This document shows, one piece after another, positions 57,401 through 64,000 of a stretch of DNA of 64,000 nt. Both the position numbers and the translations under genes were made by a program. The stretch comes from Brachyhypopomus gauderio. Lineage: Eukaryota > Chordata > Actinopteri > Gymnotiformes > Hypopomidae. A model generated the notes under the pieces. The model made no database searches. It worked only from the letters and a program-made list of their open reading frames with translations, and had not been told where the DNA came from. Every line of letters begins with the position of its first letter. Position 1 is the first letter of the stretch. Location of the stretch: positions 392,001-456,000 of the forward strand of contig NW_027506878.1 in the NCBI RefSeq assembly GCF_052324685.1, given 5' to 3'.

Positions 57401-57728
57401 CCGCTCCGTTGCAAATCGATCCGTATCAAACCGTACCGCGCCAAGCAGGCCCGTGTGGAAATGCGCCATTAGACACAAGCCGGGGCCTGATGAACCCTGG
57501 CTGGGTCACCTGGGCAGGGGTGTCTGTTGTGAGACCCAAAACACCCAATGAACCCAAGATACAACACTGATGTGTGGAAGTTGCACTTAGAGTGTTTGTA
57601 ATACATAATGAGTGGTGTGAAAGTGAAAACTGCAATAAACAAATATACTACCTGTATGTAGGTGTACTCCCATCTTCTAAAAGGTTTTCAACCATTTCAG
57701 GAATGAAAACTTCACTTTCTCCTGAGGC
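51188..57728 (-). CDS. FIIND (ZU5-UPA) and CARD protein, NLRP1/CARD8-like
   Basis: Seven exons join without a frame break: 57728-57652, 54522-54305, 53687-53431, 53070-52960, 52838-52697, 51806-51775 (weakest) and 51457-51188. Together they give 368 codons. The product has a ZU5 domain (GVFQCKITNLVFEMEDKGEV, AGPLYKIDC, HLPHCE), then a UPA domain (VAHFTDD, FYSRPIGAQVLLFY, PGRKYTASCDPY, YGPNYHPTFVVFCED, EVWEPHQIFLT), then a CARD. This order is the FIIND-CARD module of NLRP1 and CARD8, cytosolic inflammasome sensors that recruit caspase-1-type proteases. NACHT and LRR regions are not seen in the window, so it could be a short CARD8-like gene or the 3' end of a larger one. At the site matching the NLRP1 self-cleavage Phe-Ser, the sequence reads LSLF|GPLI. 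Transposons have enlarged the introns. Confidence 0.85.
51775..51806 (-). CDS. Possible 32-nt linker exon before the CARD
   Basis: CACCTCAG|GTCAGAGC to AAAATG|GTACCA. Without it, the UPA exon (ending in a single T) joined to the CARD exon at the first acceptor gives an in-frame TAG. With it, and the second acceptor, the reading is CQSAEATSLKM then VDFVDKH, in phase. The donor is weak. Confidence 0.4.
51820..52690. other. Intron, no gene recognised
   Basis: Intron between UPA exon 3 and the linker/CARD exons. A short minus-strand frame at 52076-51849 has a hydrophobic leader followed by CSC but no supporting second exon. Confidence 0.4.
52697..52838 (-). CDS. UPA exon 3
   Basis: TTTCAG|CGTACC to ACAT|GTAAGT. 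Encodes RTYGPNYHPTFVVFCED then DVTVSVLDEDGMEVWEPHQI, the last strands of the UPA fold. Confidence 0.85.
52960..53070 (-). CDS. UPA exon 2
   Basis: Phase-0 exon of 37 codons with TATGCAG acceptor and CCAAAG|GTAAAC donor. Encodes SYTYFETSSTCELRPGRKY and TASCDPYTPQPK. Confidence 0.85.
53431..53687 (-). CDS. UPA exon 1 with FIIND cleavage-site region
   Basis: TTTACAG acceptor and GAG|GTAATC donor. Contains the histidine of VAHF that supports FIIND self-cleavage in NLRP1 and CARD8, and the site GLSLF|GPLINLI, where Gly stands in place of the usual Ser after the Phe. Confidence 0.85.
53849..54143. repeat. Near-perfect ~290-bp palindrome in an intron
   Basis: Arms AGTGTCACCAGAACCTGAA and TTCAGGTTCTGGTGACACT close a long hairpin. 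The centre is built of repeated AAATTCAGGTTCRGGTC phrases that are themselves mirrored. It has the form of an Angel-like foldback element. Confidence 0.8.
54305..54522 (-). CDS. ZU5 exon 2
   Basis: CCTGCAG|GTTCC to TTATG|GTAAAA. Encodes FQCPQAGVFQCKITNLVFEM, EVLYRIVSWDTRLMDGLG, PAGPLYKIDC and HLHLPHCETSY. Confidence 0.88.
54601..55215 (+). repeat. Inverted duplication, left arm
   Basis: Reverse complement of 57903-58512 at high identity, from GTTCCACACTGACAGTGTA to AATAAGTTTCAAATAC. The left arm carries a degraded, wrongly oriented copy of the microexon unit at its outer end. Confidence 0.88.
55216..56960 (+). pseudogene. Non-LTR retrotransposon reverse transcriptase relic
   Basis: Starts exactly where the left inverted arm ends. 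The frame at 55226-55648 has motif A VLWLDLANAYGS, a motif B region EGIITGCTISMILFALAMN without the usual PQG, and the catalytic motif C as FMDDLTV. The frame at 55667-56374 gives the thumb region (FLRKWLGLPQSLSSTALYG). Later frames give WTRWEEAVDRKILW and a Cys/His tail CPSCRKT. The 5' part is missing, and stops or frameshifts at 55648, 56374 and near 56620 show it is inactive. The family is common in fish and invertebrates, but I cannot place it in a named clade. Confidence 0.75.
56960..56979. repeat. Poly-G run
   Basis: About 20 consecutive G near the end of the retrotransposon relic. Confidence 0.85.
57008..57468. mobile_element. MITE with 3-bp TTA duplication
   Basis: Ends TGGCGCATTTCCACACGGGC and its complement, with TTA at 57005-57007 and 57469-57471, as for PIF/Harbinger elements. 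It contains a tandem of GATGCGTCACAG units at about 57209-57250. Confidence 0.85.
57652..57728 (-). CDS. ZU5 exon 1
   Basis: TTTAACAG|GCCTCAGG to TACAG|GTAGTA. Encodes ASGESEVFIPEMVENLLEDG then STPTYR; the split Arg codon joins in phase with the next exon. It lies between the two arms of a ~0.6-kb inverted repeat. Confidence 0.8.
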
Positions 57729-57902
57729 CTGTTAAAGTGAATAACAGTTGATGAAAAACTGCGCTGGACTGTATATTTCCATTTGCTAAAATTAAAGTGC
57801 TTGTCTGTGAAGGATAAAACTGTCAGAAACCTGAGTGTTACTATATTAAGAATGCTTATGTAGGGTCTTGGACTTATGTACTGATTAGGTTTAATTGTGA
57901 GA

Positions 57903-58512
57903 GTATTTGAAACTTATTTCTATGCAGATAGGAGTGAGCTGGACAGAGAAGAAATATGAAATGTCTAGGTTACATATGATTTAAGTAAAAGGAGCCCTAG
58001 TCAGAAGGTCAAAGGTGCACCCTTTGGTCAGGTGGGCCCTCTTCCTATCTCTGTCCAGTCTAAATATTGAGACCCCTCTCATACTCATGTTTCTCTGATC
58101 CATATACATGGCATACTATGCTAATATGTGGGATCCTAATCTAGCATAGACAAGTTGCACATATAGGTGGGGAAGGAACTTCAAACTTCAGAGGAAATTC
58201 ACATTGGCTTGTGACCTCTCTCAAGCAGTCAATGGTGCTTGATTTGATACAGATCTACTATGTAATAAGCCTATTATATACAACCAAGATGGTGTCAGCA
58301 GAAACTACTTCATCATCACAGCACTGCACCTCACTTGCAGTTCAAACTGTTCTATTCTTGCTGCGTCTTTCTCTTTTGGTGTGAGGATTGCCCCTGCTCT
58401 GCACCATTCCTTTGGGATAATTCCTTTCTTTCACACTAATCCCATCAACCCCCACAAACACTTGCAGGCGTGCATCATACCTGTACACAGTCAGTGTGGA
58501 ACCCCTTTAGGC
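57903..58512 (-). repeat. Inverted duplication, right arm
   Basis: Matches the left arm in reverse. Its outer end overlaps microexon unit 1 of the tandem array, so this is probably the original copy. Confidence 0.88.
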
Positions 58513-58534
58513 CTCCGTGCAGAGACATTCTGAC
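58481..58534 (-). CDS. Tandem microexon unit 1 (54 nt)
   Basis: CACCAG|GTCAGA to GTACAG|GTATGA. Only frame 0 is open: VRMSLHGGLKGFHTDCVQ. This most divergent unit overlaps the right inverted arm. Confidence 0.45.
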
Positions 58535-58655
58535 CTGGTGATATTTTGAAGAGTTCATTTGGAAAACAACAACGAACATGATCAATGAAATTAAAGGTTT
58601 TCACTACAGGGCCAGTCTGTTTTTGTGTGTGTGTTGTTATGCTTCTAAGTGTGTG

Positions 58656-58656
58656 C

Positions 58657-58730
<74 letters not shown>
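58656..58730. repeat. (TG)n microsatellite
   Basis: About 37 TG units in the first array spacer; shorter runs occur at 58965-58993 and 59508-59540. Confidence 0.95.
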
Positions 58731-58732
<2 letters not shown>

Positions 58733-58757
58733 GCATTATCCACTCCATCAGACATAC

Positions 58758-58811
58758 CTTTACATTGCCAGTGTAGAACCACATTAGGCTTCCCTGTAGA
58801 GGCAGTCTGTT
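58758..58811 (-). CDS. Tandem microexon unit 2 (54 nt)
   Basis: CACCAG|AACAGA to TAAAG|GTATGT. Frame 0 reads NRLPLQGSLMWFYTGNVK. A CTACTAAAC branch-like sequence and a T-rich tract precede it. Confidence 0.5.
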
Positions 58812-58962
58812 CTGGTGAAGTGTTTAGTAGAAAAAAACAAGAAATCTGATCAATGAAATTAATGGTTTTCACTTTTGGAACATGTCTAATGTAGCCTGGT
58901 GTCATGGTCAGCCCCTTACACCTCCAACTGTGTGTGTGTGCGAGTGTGTTCATGTCTCTTAG

Positions 58963-58995
<33 letters not shown>

Positions 58996-59054
58996 CATGT
59001 CTTTTAGCTGTGTGTTTGCACGCGTGTTAGCATTATCTATTGAATCAGACATAC

Positions 59055-59108
59055 CTTTACATTGCCAGTGTGGAACCACATTACGCTTCCGTGTAGAGGC
59101 AGACTTAT
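59055..59108 (-). CDS. Tandem microexon unit 3 (54 nt)
   Basis: CACCAG|ATAAGT to TAAAG|GTATGT. Frame 0 reads ISLPLHGSVMWFHTGNVK. A perfect TACTAAC branch-point consensus lies about 20 nt before the acceptor. Confidence 0.5.
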
Positions 59109-59280
59109 CTGGTGACATTGTGAAGAGTTAGTAGAAAAAACAAGAAATGTTATCAATGAAATGAATGGTCTTCACTATGGGGACAGTCTATTGCAACCTG
59201 GTGTCACGGTCCATCCCAACTTCTATCTCAGGGATGTCCGTTTGAGTGTGTGTTAGCATTATCCACTGCATCAGGCATAC

Positions 59281-59334
59281 CTTAACATTGCCAGTGTAGA
59301 ACCCCATTAGGCTGCCATGCAGAAACACTCTGTT
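59281..59334 (-). CDS. Tandem microexon unit 4 (54 nt)
   Basis: CACCAG|AACAGA to TTAAG|GTATGC. Frame 0 reads NRVFLHGSLMGFYTGNVK. Confidence 0.5.
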
Positions 59335-59566
59335 CTGGTGATATTTTGAAGAGTTCATTAAAAAAGAAAAAAAAAGAAAAACAAGAAATCTTATCAATGA
59401 ACTGAATGGTTTTCACTATAGGGCCGGTCTACTGTAGCCTGGTGTCATGGTCCGCCCCTGTCACCCTGTCAGGTTGTCCATTTGTGTTATAGTGTTCATG
59501 TGTTTGTTAGTGTGTGTGTGTGTGTGTGTATGTGTGTGTTAGCATTATCCATTGAATCAGACATAC

Positions 59567-59620
59567 CTTTACATTGCCAGTGTAGGAACACATTAGGTTT
59601 CCATGTAGAGGCAGACTTAT
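59567..59620 (-). CDS. Tandem microexon unit 5 (54 nt)
   Basis: CACCAG|ATAAGT to TAAAG|GTATGT. Frame 0 reads ISLPLHGNLMCSYTGNVK. A CTACTAAAC branch-like sequence precedes it. Confidence 0.5.
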
Positions 59621-59829
59621 CTGGTGATATTGTGAAGAGTTTAGTAGAAAAAAAACAAGAAATCTGATCAATGAAAACAATGGTTTTAACTTTTGGGACA
59701 GGTCTATTGCAGCCTGGTGTCACGGTCAGCCCCTGTATATGTATAGCGTCCACATATTCAAGTGTGCACGTCTTTGTCACGTTCATCGTCCATCTTTGCA
59801 GACCAGTCCCAAACTGTTGAGTGTTGCGC

Positions 59830-60740
59830 GTTTTAAAATTAACGTCTGTGTGTTGAACAATTCAGCATCCCGCCTCGCCAGCATTACACTTAAGGGCACT
59901 TAAGCACATAATTGAAGCCTTTTTCAGGGCTAGTCTTCAATTAAAGGCCCACAGTAATTAAGAAAGCTTGACAAATTCCATTAATCAAGACCTGGCTTGG
60001 AGCATTTTCAGTACTTTTATTTTGTCAGCTGTAGTTGCAATTTGAGGACTGCTGAGCTATTTGGTCAGACTTTTGTTGTTGTTGTTGTTGTTGTTAAGGG
60101 GTTGGGTTACTCAAAGGCCGAATATTAGGAGTGACCCTAGAGATCCTACGGAACTTCTATAGGTCTACTACAGAAAGTAAAATATTGAAAATATAAGCTT
60201 TGTGTGGAAATTTGAGTAGTTCTGGCCAGAAAGGCCTCCACAGAGTCATGACAGATCACATGTATTCACAAAGGTAAATCTATCATTCCAGATATATGTA
60301 TATCAACTCAAGAACAAATCTGCATAAAGGTTTTAATCCAAGTATAATCCAAATATATTGAAATCTTTGTATTCAAATTAGCTATTGATTAGAACACTTA
60401 TATCCCAACAGGGATGGATCATTTACATCAGTGTAGTAAACTATGTGATTACCATCAGTATAGCCTGGGAAAGGACTGGAATATTAGTGCTCTACAATAA
60501 ACCATCTTGGGCAAGGAAAAAGATTTCCTCCATTAGTGAATTGCACACTTGAATTCTAGTATATTTTTCATACTTTCAAATGGCTGAACTACAAAAATGA
60601 AAAAATCCATCAAAACATTTGGAAGAAATTGGATTTTAACATAATGAGCATAATGATAACTTAAAATTGTGTGCATCACACCACAAGCATTTTTTTTCAA
60701 ATACATCGTTCTCTGCACAGTGTTCATGAGGAGGTGCCTG
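59830..60740. other. Intronic or intergenic stretch
   Basis: Non-coding apart from a (TTG)n run near 60075. No named repeat recognised. Confidence 0.4.
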
Positions 60741-60751
60741 TCAGACATTAC

Positions 60752-60872
60752 CTGGTCAGCGCGTGGTATGTTGGCACTTGCGGACATCATGTGTGAGGGG
60801 TGTGTGTTGGCGTTTAGGAGACATTCTTTGATGAAGAGACGGTTAATGGGACTCCTTTGGAAGGGAAGCATG
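60752..60872 (-). CDS. Candidate first coding exon of the FIIND-CARD gene
   Basis: Acceptor TTCTTCTAG|CATG and donor GACCAG|GTAATG. An ATG at 60871 opens 40 codons (MLPFQRSPINRLFIKECLLN, then ANTHPSHMMSASANIPRADQ) and ends in phase 0. This matches the phase-0 microexons and phase-0 ZU5 exon downstream. The other two frames contain stops. The sequence is not recognised, and the assignment rests on splice signals and phase alone. Confidence 0.35.
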
Positions 60873-61844
60873 CTAGAAGAAGGTAACAATATACATCTTT
60901 CTTACAGCAGCCTTGAGCAAAGATGATACCAAAGATGGTGGGCAATTAAATTTCCCCAAGGGGCCACATGAGAAACTGGAGTCGTTTTAGAGGGCCAGAC
61001 TAATATACTTAATTCTGCACTATACAAATATACTATATACACTACACATGCAATATCTAAAAAACCACACTGAATCAAACATTACAATGAAAATGGACAA
61101 TTAAATCACTAATTAATTAACTTAACTGTTCACTTTTGGAAGTACTTTTTTCTGTTTAAAACGAAAACTAGCACCACATCGGCCACAAAGCTGCAGCTCC
61201 TCCGTCATCTCAAAGTTTTTCCTTCCTCCACATATAAAAGATCAGTAACTGGATTGAAGGGGGGGGGGGGGCGCTCCCTCTAGTGGTGGCTGGTGGTGTA
61301 GTCCGCGAGCCAACCCTTACGCTGGACTGTATCAAAGCTCTCATCCAGATCCAAGACTAAAAAAGTAAATATCTGCTTTGTTTTGAAGATGAATGTCCAA
61401 ATTCCCCTCGATCTGTTTTGTTGCGGTTCGCCTGATGAGGGACACATTTACATATGCTTTCTGTTTCGGTCTAGTTCTTGTATTTGAGTGTTTACTCTTT
61501 CAATAGCAATTCAGATTGTAATGCTTAAACACATCTAACTTTTATTCACAACCTAAGCACACAGCTTTACATTTCACTTCAGTAAATCAATATTTAGAAA
61601 TCCATTCCTTGTTAAAAATTGCCTTTTGTATCAATCATTCTTTTGTATTGTTAGCTGACATAGAGCTAAGAATTCAAATTTCCAAACGGTAATACCTTTA
61701 CGTCACTACGTTGAGTTTTTTTCAGTTTCTATAGCAAAAGATAAACTTGTAATATCACTACTGTTACTTTTCTTTCTTGCAGTGATTTATTAAGTCATAC
61801 AACATCAGAAGCATCTGAATTTAAGTTATTTTTATAGCTCTTAC

Positions 61845-61934
61845 ATGTGCAGTGCCAGAGTAATGTGCTGATGTTGAGCACGTGTCTGTTGATGTCCAAT
61901 AGTCAGAACTCCAGTTGACTTCAGTCATTTCCAC
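61845..61934 (-). CDS. Candidate 90-nt exon
   Basis: Acceptor ATATAGAG|GTGGAA and donor GCACAT|GTAAGAG enclose 30 open codons (VEMTEVNWSSDYWTS, TDTCSTSAHYSGTAH). Phase 0 at both ends. The acceptor has a poor pyrimidine tract. The product is not recognised. Confidence 0.25.
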
Positions 61935-62219
61935 CTCTATATGAAATGCAAAAGCAAACAAAATAAAGAAATGTTACTAATTTATTTCCCAGAGACAGAT
62001 CATTACATTGACACCTTTTGGAACAGTCATGATAATTTTGAATTGGCCATGTTAAATGTTTATGTAGGTATAAGTCTCCTGTTAGAGACTTGGCTATATT
62101 AAATGTATATTAATATAGGTATACATTATCTGTTATGAAGGGCTAATCTAGATGTGTGATGGATGTGTGTGTAGCCTCATGAACACCACACTTAAATTTT
62201 TACACTATGACCCAGCCAA

Positions 62220-62510
62220 ACACACACAAATCAAACTCCATCACCCAGACAGCTCCAACCCATGGAGGTTTAGGAGTGTGTCTATGGCTAATTTTTGATC
62301 ATTCTTCCAGAAGCGCACTTGTGAGGTCACATACTGGTGTTGGATGAGAAAGCCTGGCTCTCAGTCTCCACTATAATTCATCCCAAAGATGTTCCATCAG
62401 GTTGAGGTCAGGACTCTGTGCAGGCCAGTCAAGTTCATCCACACCAGACTCTGCCATCCATGTCTTTACGGACCTTGCTTTGTGCACTGGTACTGACACT
62501 TATCTATCAC
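62220..62510 (-). mobile_element. Tc1/mariner transposase fragment
   Basis: The minus strand encodes DELDWPAQSPDLN followed by LMEHLWDEL, the conserved Tc1 segment that includes the last catalytic region (D..NP.EH.W type). Frames are broken and no terminal repeats are seen. Confidence 0.75.
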
Positions 62511-62621
62511 CAGATCTGAATTGAAAGGATTATTCTATACACGTTTGTACAGAGAAATTAGGCCCTTGGTCATCACCAGTATAAGTTTGTACAGACTCTA
62601 GTGTACATTATTTCATAAATT

Positions 62622-62930
62622 TGGGTGACCAAACGTCCGTATTACCCGGGACATGTCCGTATTTCACATCCTGTCCCAGGCATCCTGGGTTTTTTTTTTA
62701 AGTGAGGAAATGTCCTGGTTTTTAAATGACCTTCATTGGACTATCGTTTTTTATTGGAGTTTCTGTTGTTGACTTTTACTGAAAAGCATTCTTAATACCA
62801 ACTGTAAATATCATGTTATTGTAGGGTTGCGTGGGCCAATGATAAGTGAGTGCATGCCACAGTATATGTGCCGAACCCCCCTCCTCCGCCCCCCCTCCAA
62901 GGTGTCCAATTGAATTCAATTCCAATTGAA
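62622..62930 (+). mobile_element. hAT terminal fragment
   Basis: Begins GGGTGACCAAACGTCCGTAT with ACCCGGGACATGTCCGTAT, a widespread vertebrate hAT end. The rest is short and non-coding. Confidence 0.55.
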
Positions 62931-62939
62931 GCTTTACCT

Positions 62940-64000
62940 TGACGCTCAACTAACTTGCTTGTCTCTAATCACTTAAAAGGATTCCACCTACAGACATTAC
63001 AAACAAAGAAAAACATAAAACTCCCAAAGTGTTTCATACTGAGAGAGCGAGAAAGAGGTCAAACTATATAGCTCCAATCTCTTGCTTTGTTCTTCGTCCC
63101 TCTCATTTTTACCTTAAAAAACTTTTCTACCCTAGAGGGCGTGGCCTAATGTCCTGCTTTATTCTTATGGCGCAAATCAAATGCCTTTTTAGACTTTTAG
63201 TCCATGAAATTAAAAATCATATTTATCTTATTAATGATCTTGTAACATTTTTAATGTAAAATAATTTAAACTTAAATAGACTACATTTAGGCTCCTACAG
63301 GCATATTGTTGTTATATATAACAATTCCACTACCAGGTAAGAGAAGTAGCCCATGGCTATCACAGCTGCAGGTTTGAGCTGATTCTACTGTTTTAGTTCT
63401 TTATAAATCCAAATTAAGGTCATTGTATCTGTAAATGTAAATGTATAATGTATAAATGTAAATTTACATTTACATTTTTTTTATTTTGTATCTCTAATGT
63501 GGTTTAAATGCCCATTTCATACAAATACAGTATGGAAATAAATTTCTCTGAATTTTCCTTTAATACCAAAACAACTCCAATCCCACAAATGACGTCTTAT
63601 ACATGTAGTAAAGTTAATCTTTGTTTCGGGTGTGCTTGTTTGCGATGAGCAAAAATATACCGTAATACTGTGCATATAGGAAGCTGAGAGCAGCTTCCTG
63701 GGGTTGCACAGTAAGGACCTAAGCACAATGTTTCTCTGTCGTTTCTATATGTTACCGACCACCCTCTCCATCCCGAGCATTAAGTGTCTCCCTGTTTTCT
63801 ATCTATCTTTTTCGGTATTTTGTGATGTTGTCCGAATTCTAAGTGGTTGTCCGAAAGAATGTACAACCCTGCTCCACTGTTACGTGAAAAGGGTAGGCTA
63901 CCACAATGCACAAGGACATAACACAACTGAAACCATGAACTGATGTCATCGTCATACGGAAAACTTAGGTAGACTACGGTCTGGATTTGTGATAACGTAG
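62940..64000. other. Terminal non-coding stretch
   Basis: AT-rich sequence with a short palindrome of GTAAATGTAAAT phrases at about 63430-63480. No exon or named repeat is supported. Confidence 0.4.

Larger units (their letters stand above)
58470..59800. repeat. Tandem array of ~225-310-bp units holding the microexons
   Basis: Each unit contains a microexon, the intron phrase ATCAATGAAATTAATGG, the phrase GCCTGGTGTCAYGGTC, and a (TG)n run of variable length. Unit length varies mainly with the (TG)n run. Confidence 0.85.

Noticed and set aside
58491..59118. Minus-strand frames with long His-Thr runs
   Set aside because: They are translations of (TG)n microsatellites joined to the microexon units in a frame not open in all units.

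Overview
This is a stretch of teleost nuclear DNA, probably from an otophysan fish. The evidence is fish-type preproinsulin genes with introns, AT-rich sequence without bacterial signals, and dense fish transposons (Rex3-like, L2/Maui-like and RTE-like LINEs, hAT, PIF/Harbinger, Tc1, Ty3-like LTR elements). Transposons and their remains make up most of the window. Two host loci stand out.

Locus 1 is a direct tandem triplication of a preproinsulin gene, all copies on the minus strand (CDS spans 7898-8405, 24228-24814 and 43526-45217). Each unit carries a TATA region, a 5'UTR exon, a C-rich intron tract, exon 2 (signal peptide, B chain, start of C peptide), intron 2, and exon 3 (rest of C peptide, A chain). 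Copy 1 looks like ordinary fish insulin. Copies 2 and 3 keep the B-chain core and the cysteines but have clustered amino-acid changes at the two ends of the B chain. Copy 2 has also lost its stop codon and begins its A chain with Asp. Copy 3 has an hAT element in intron 2 and a weakened TATA box. An LTR element sits at the same position next to copies 2 and 3 but not copy 1, so copies 2 and 3 share the more recent duplication.

Locus 2 (about 51188-60872, minus strand) is a ZU5-UPA (FIIND) plus CARD gene of the NLRP1/CARD8 inflammasome type. Seven exons join in phase. Upstream lie five tandem 54-nt phase-0 microexon-like units and a possible start exon. An inverted duplication of about 0.6 kb flanks the first ZU5 exon, and a non-LTR reverse transcriptase relic lies inside it.

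Layout: 1-7440 is nested transposons (L2 fragment; Harbinger element holding a hAT MITE and a young LTR element; Rex3-like LINE). 7443-10160 is insulin unit 1. 10161-22314 holds LTR elements, a LINE, a hAT relic and a TRIM B-box fragment. 22315-28420 is insulin unit 2 with a solo LTR and LINE insertions. 29329-39023 is an LTR/gag relic and a ZMYM-like hAT split by another LTR element. 39474-46315 is insulin unit 3. 47000-50820 holds LTR elements and a LINE fragment. 51188-64000 is the FIIND-CARD locus and flanking repeats.

Three LTR families, mostly without gag or pol, share a primer-binding arrangement. The 10-11 nt just inside the 5' LTR is complementary to the predicted first 10-11 nt of the element's own RNA, and the two sites covary between copies. 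This is the self-priming layout known from Tf1/sushi elements.
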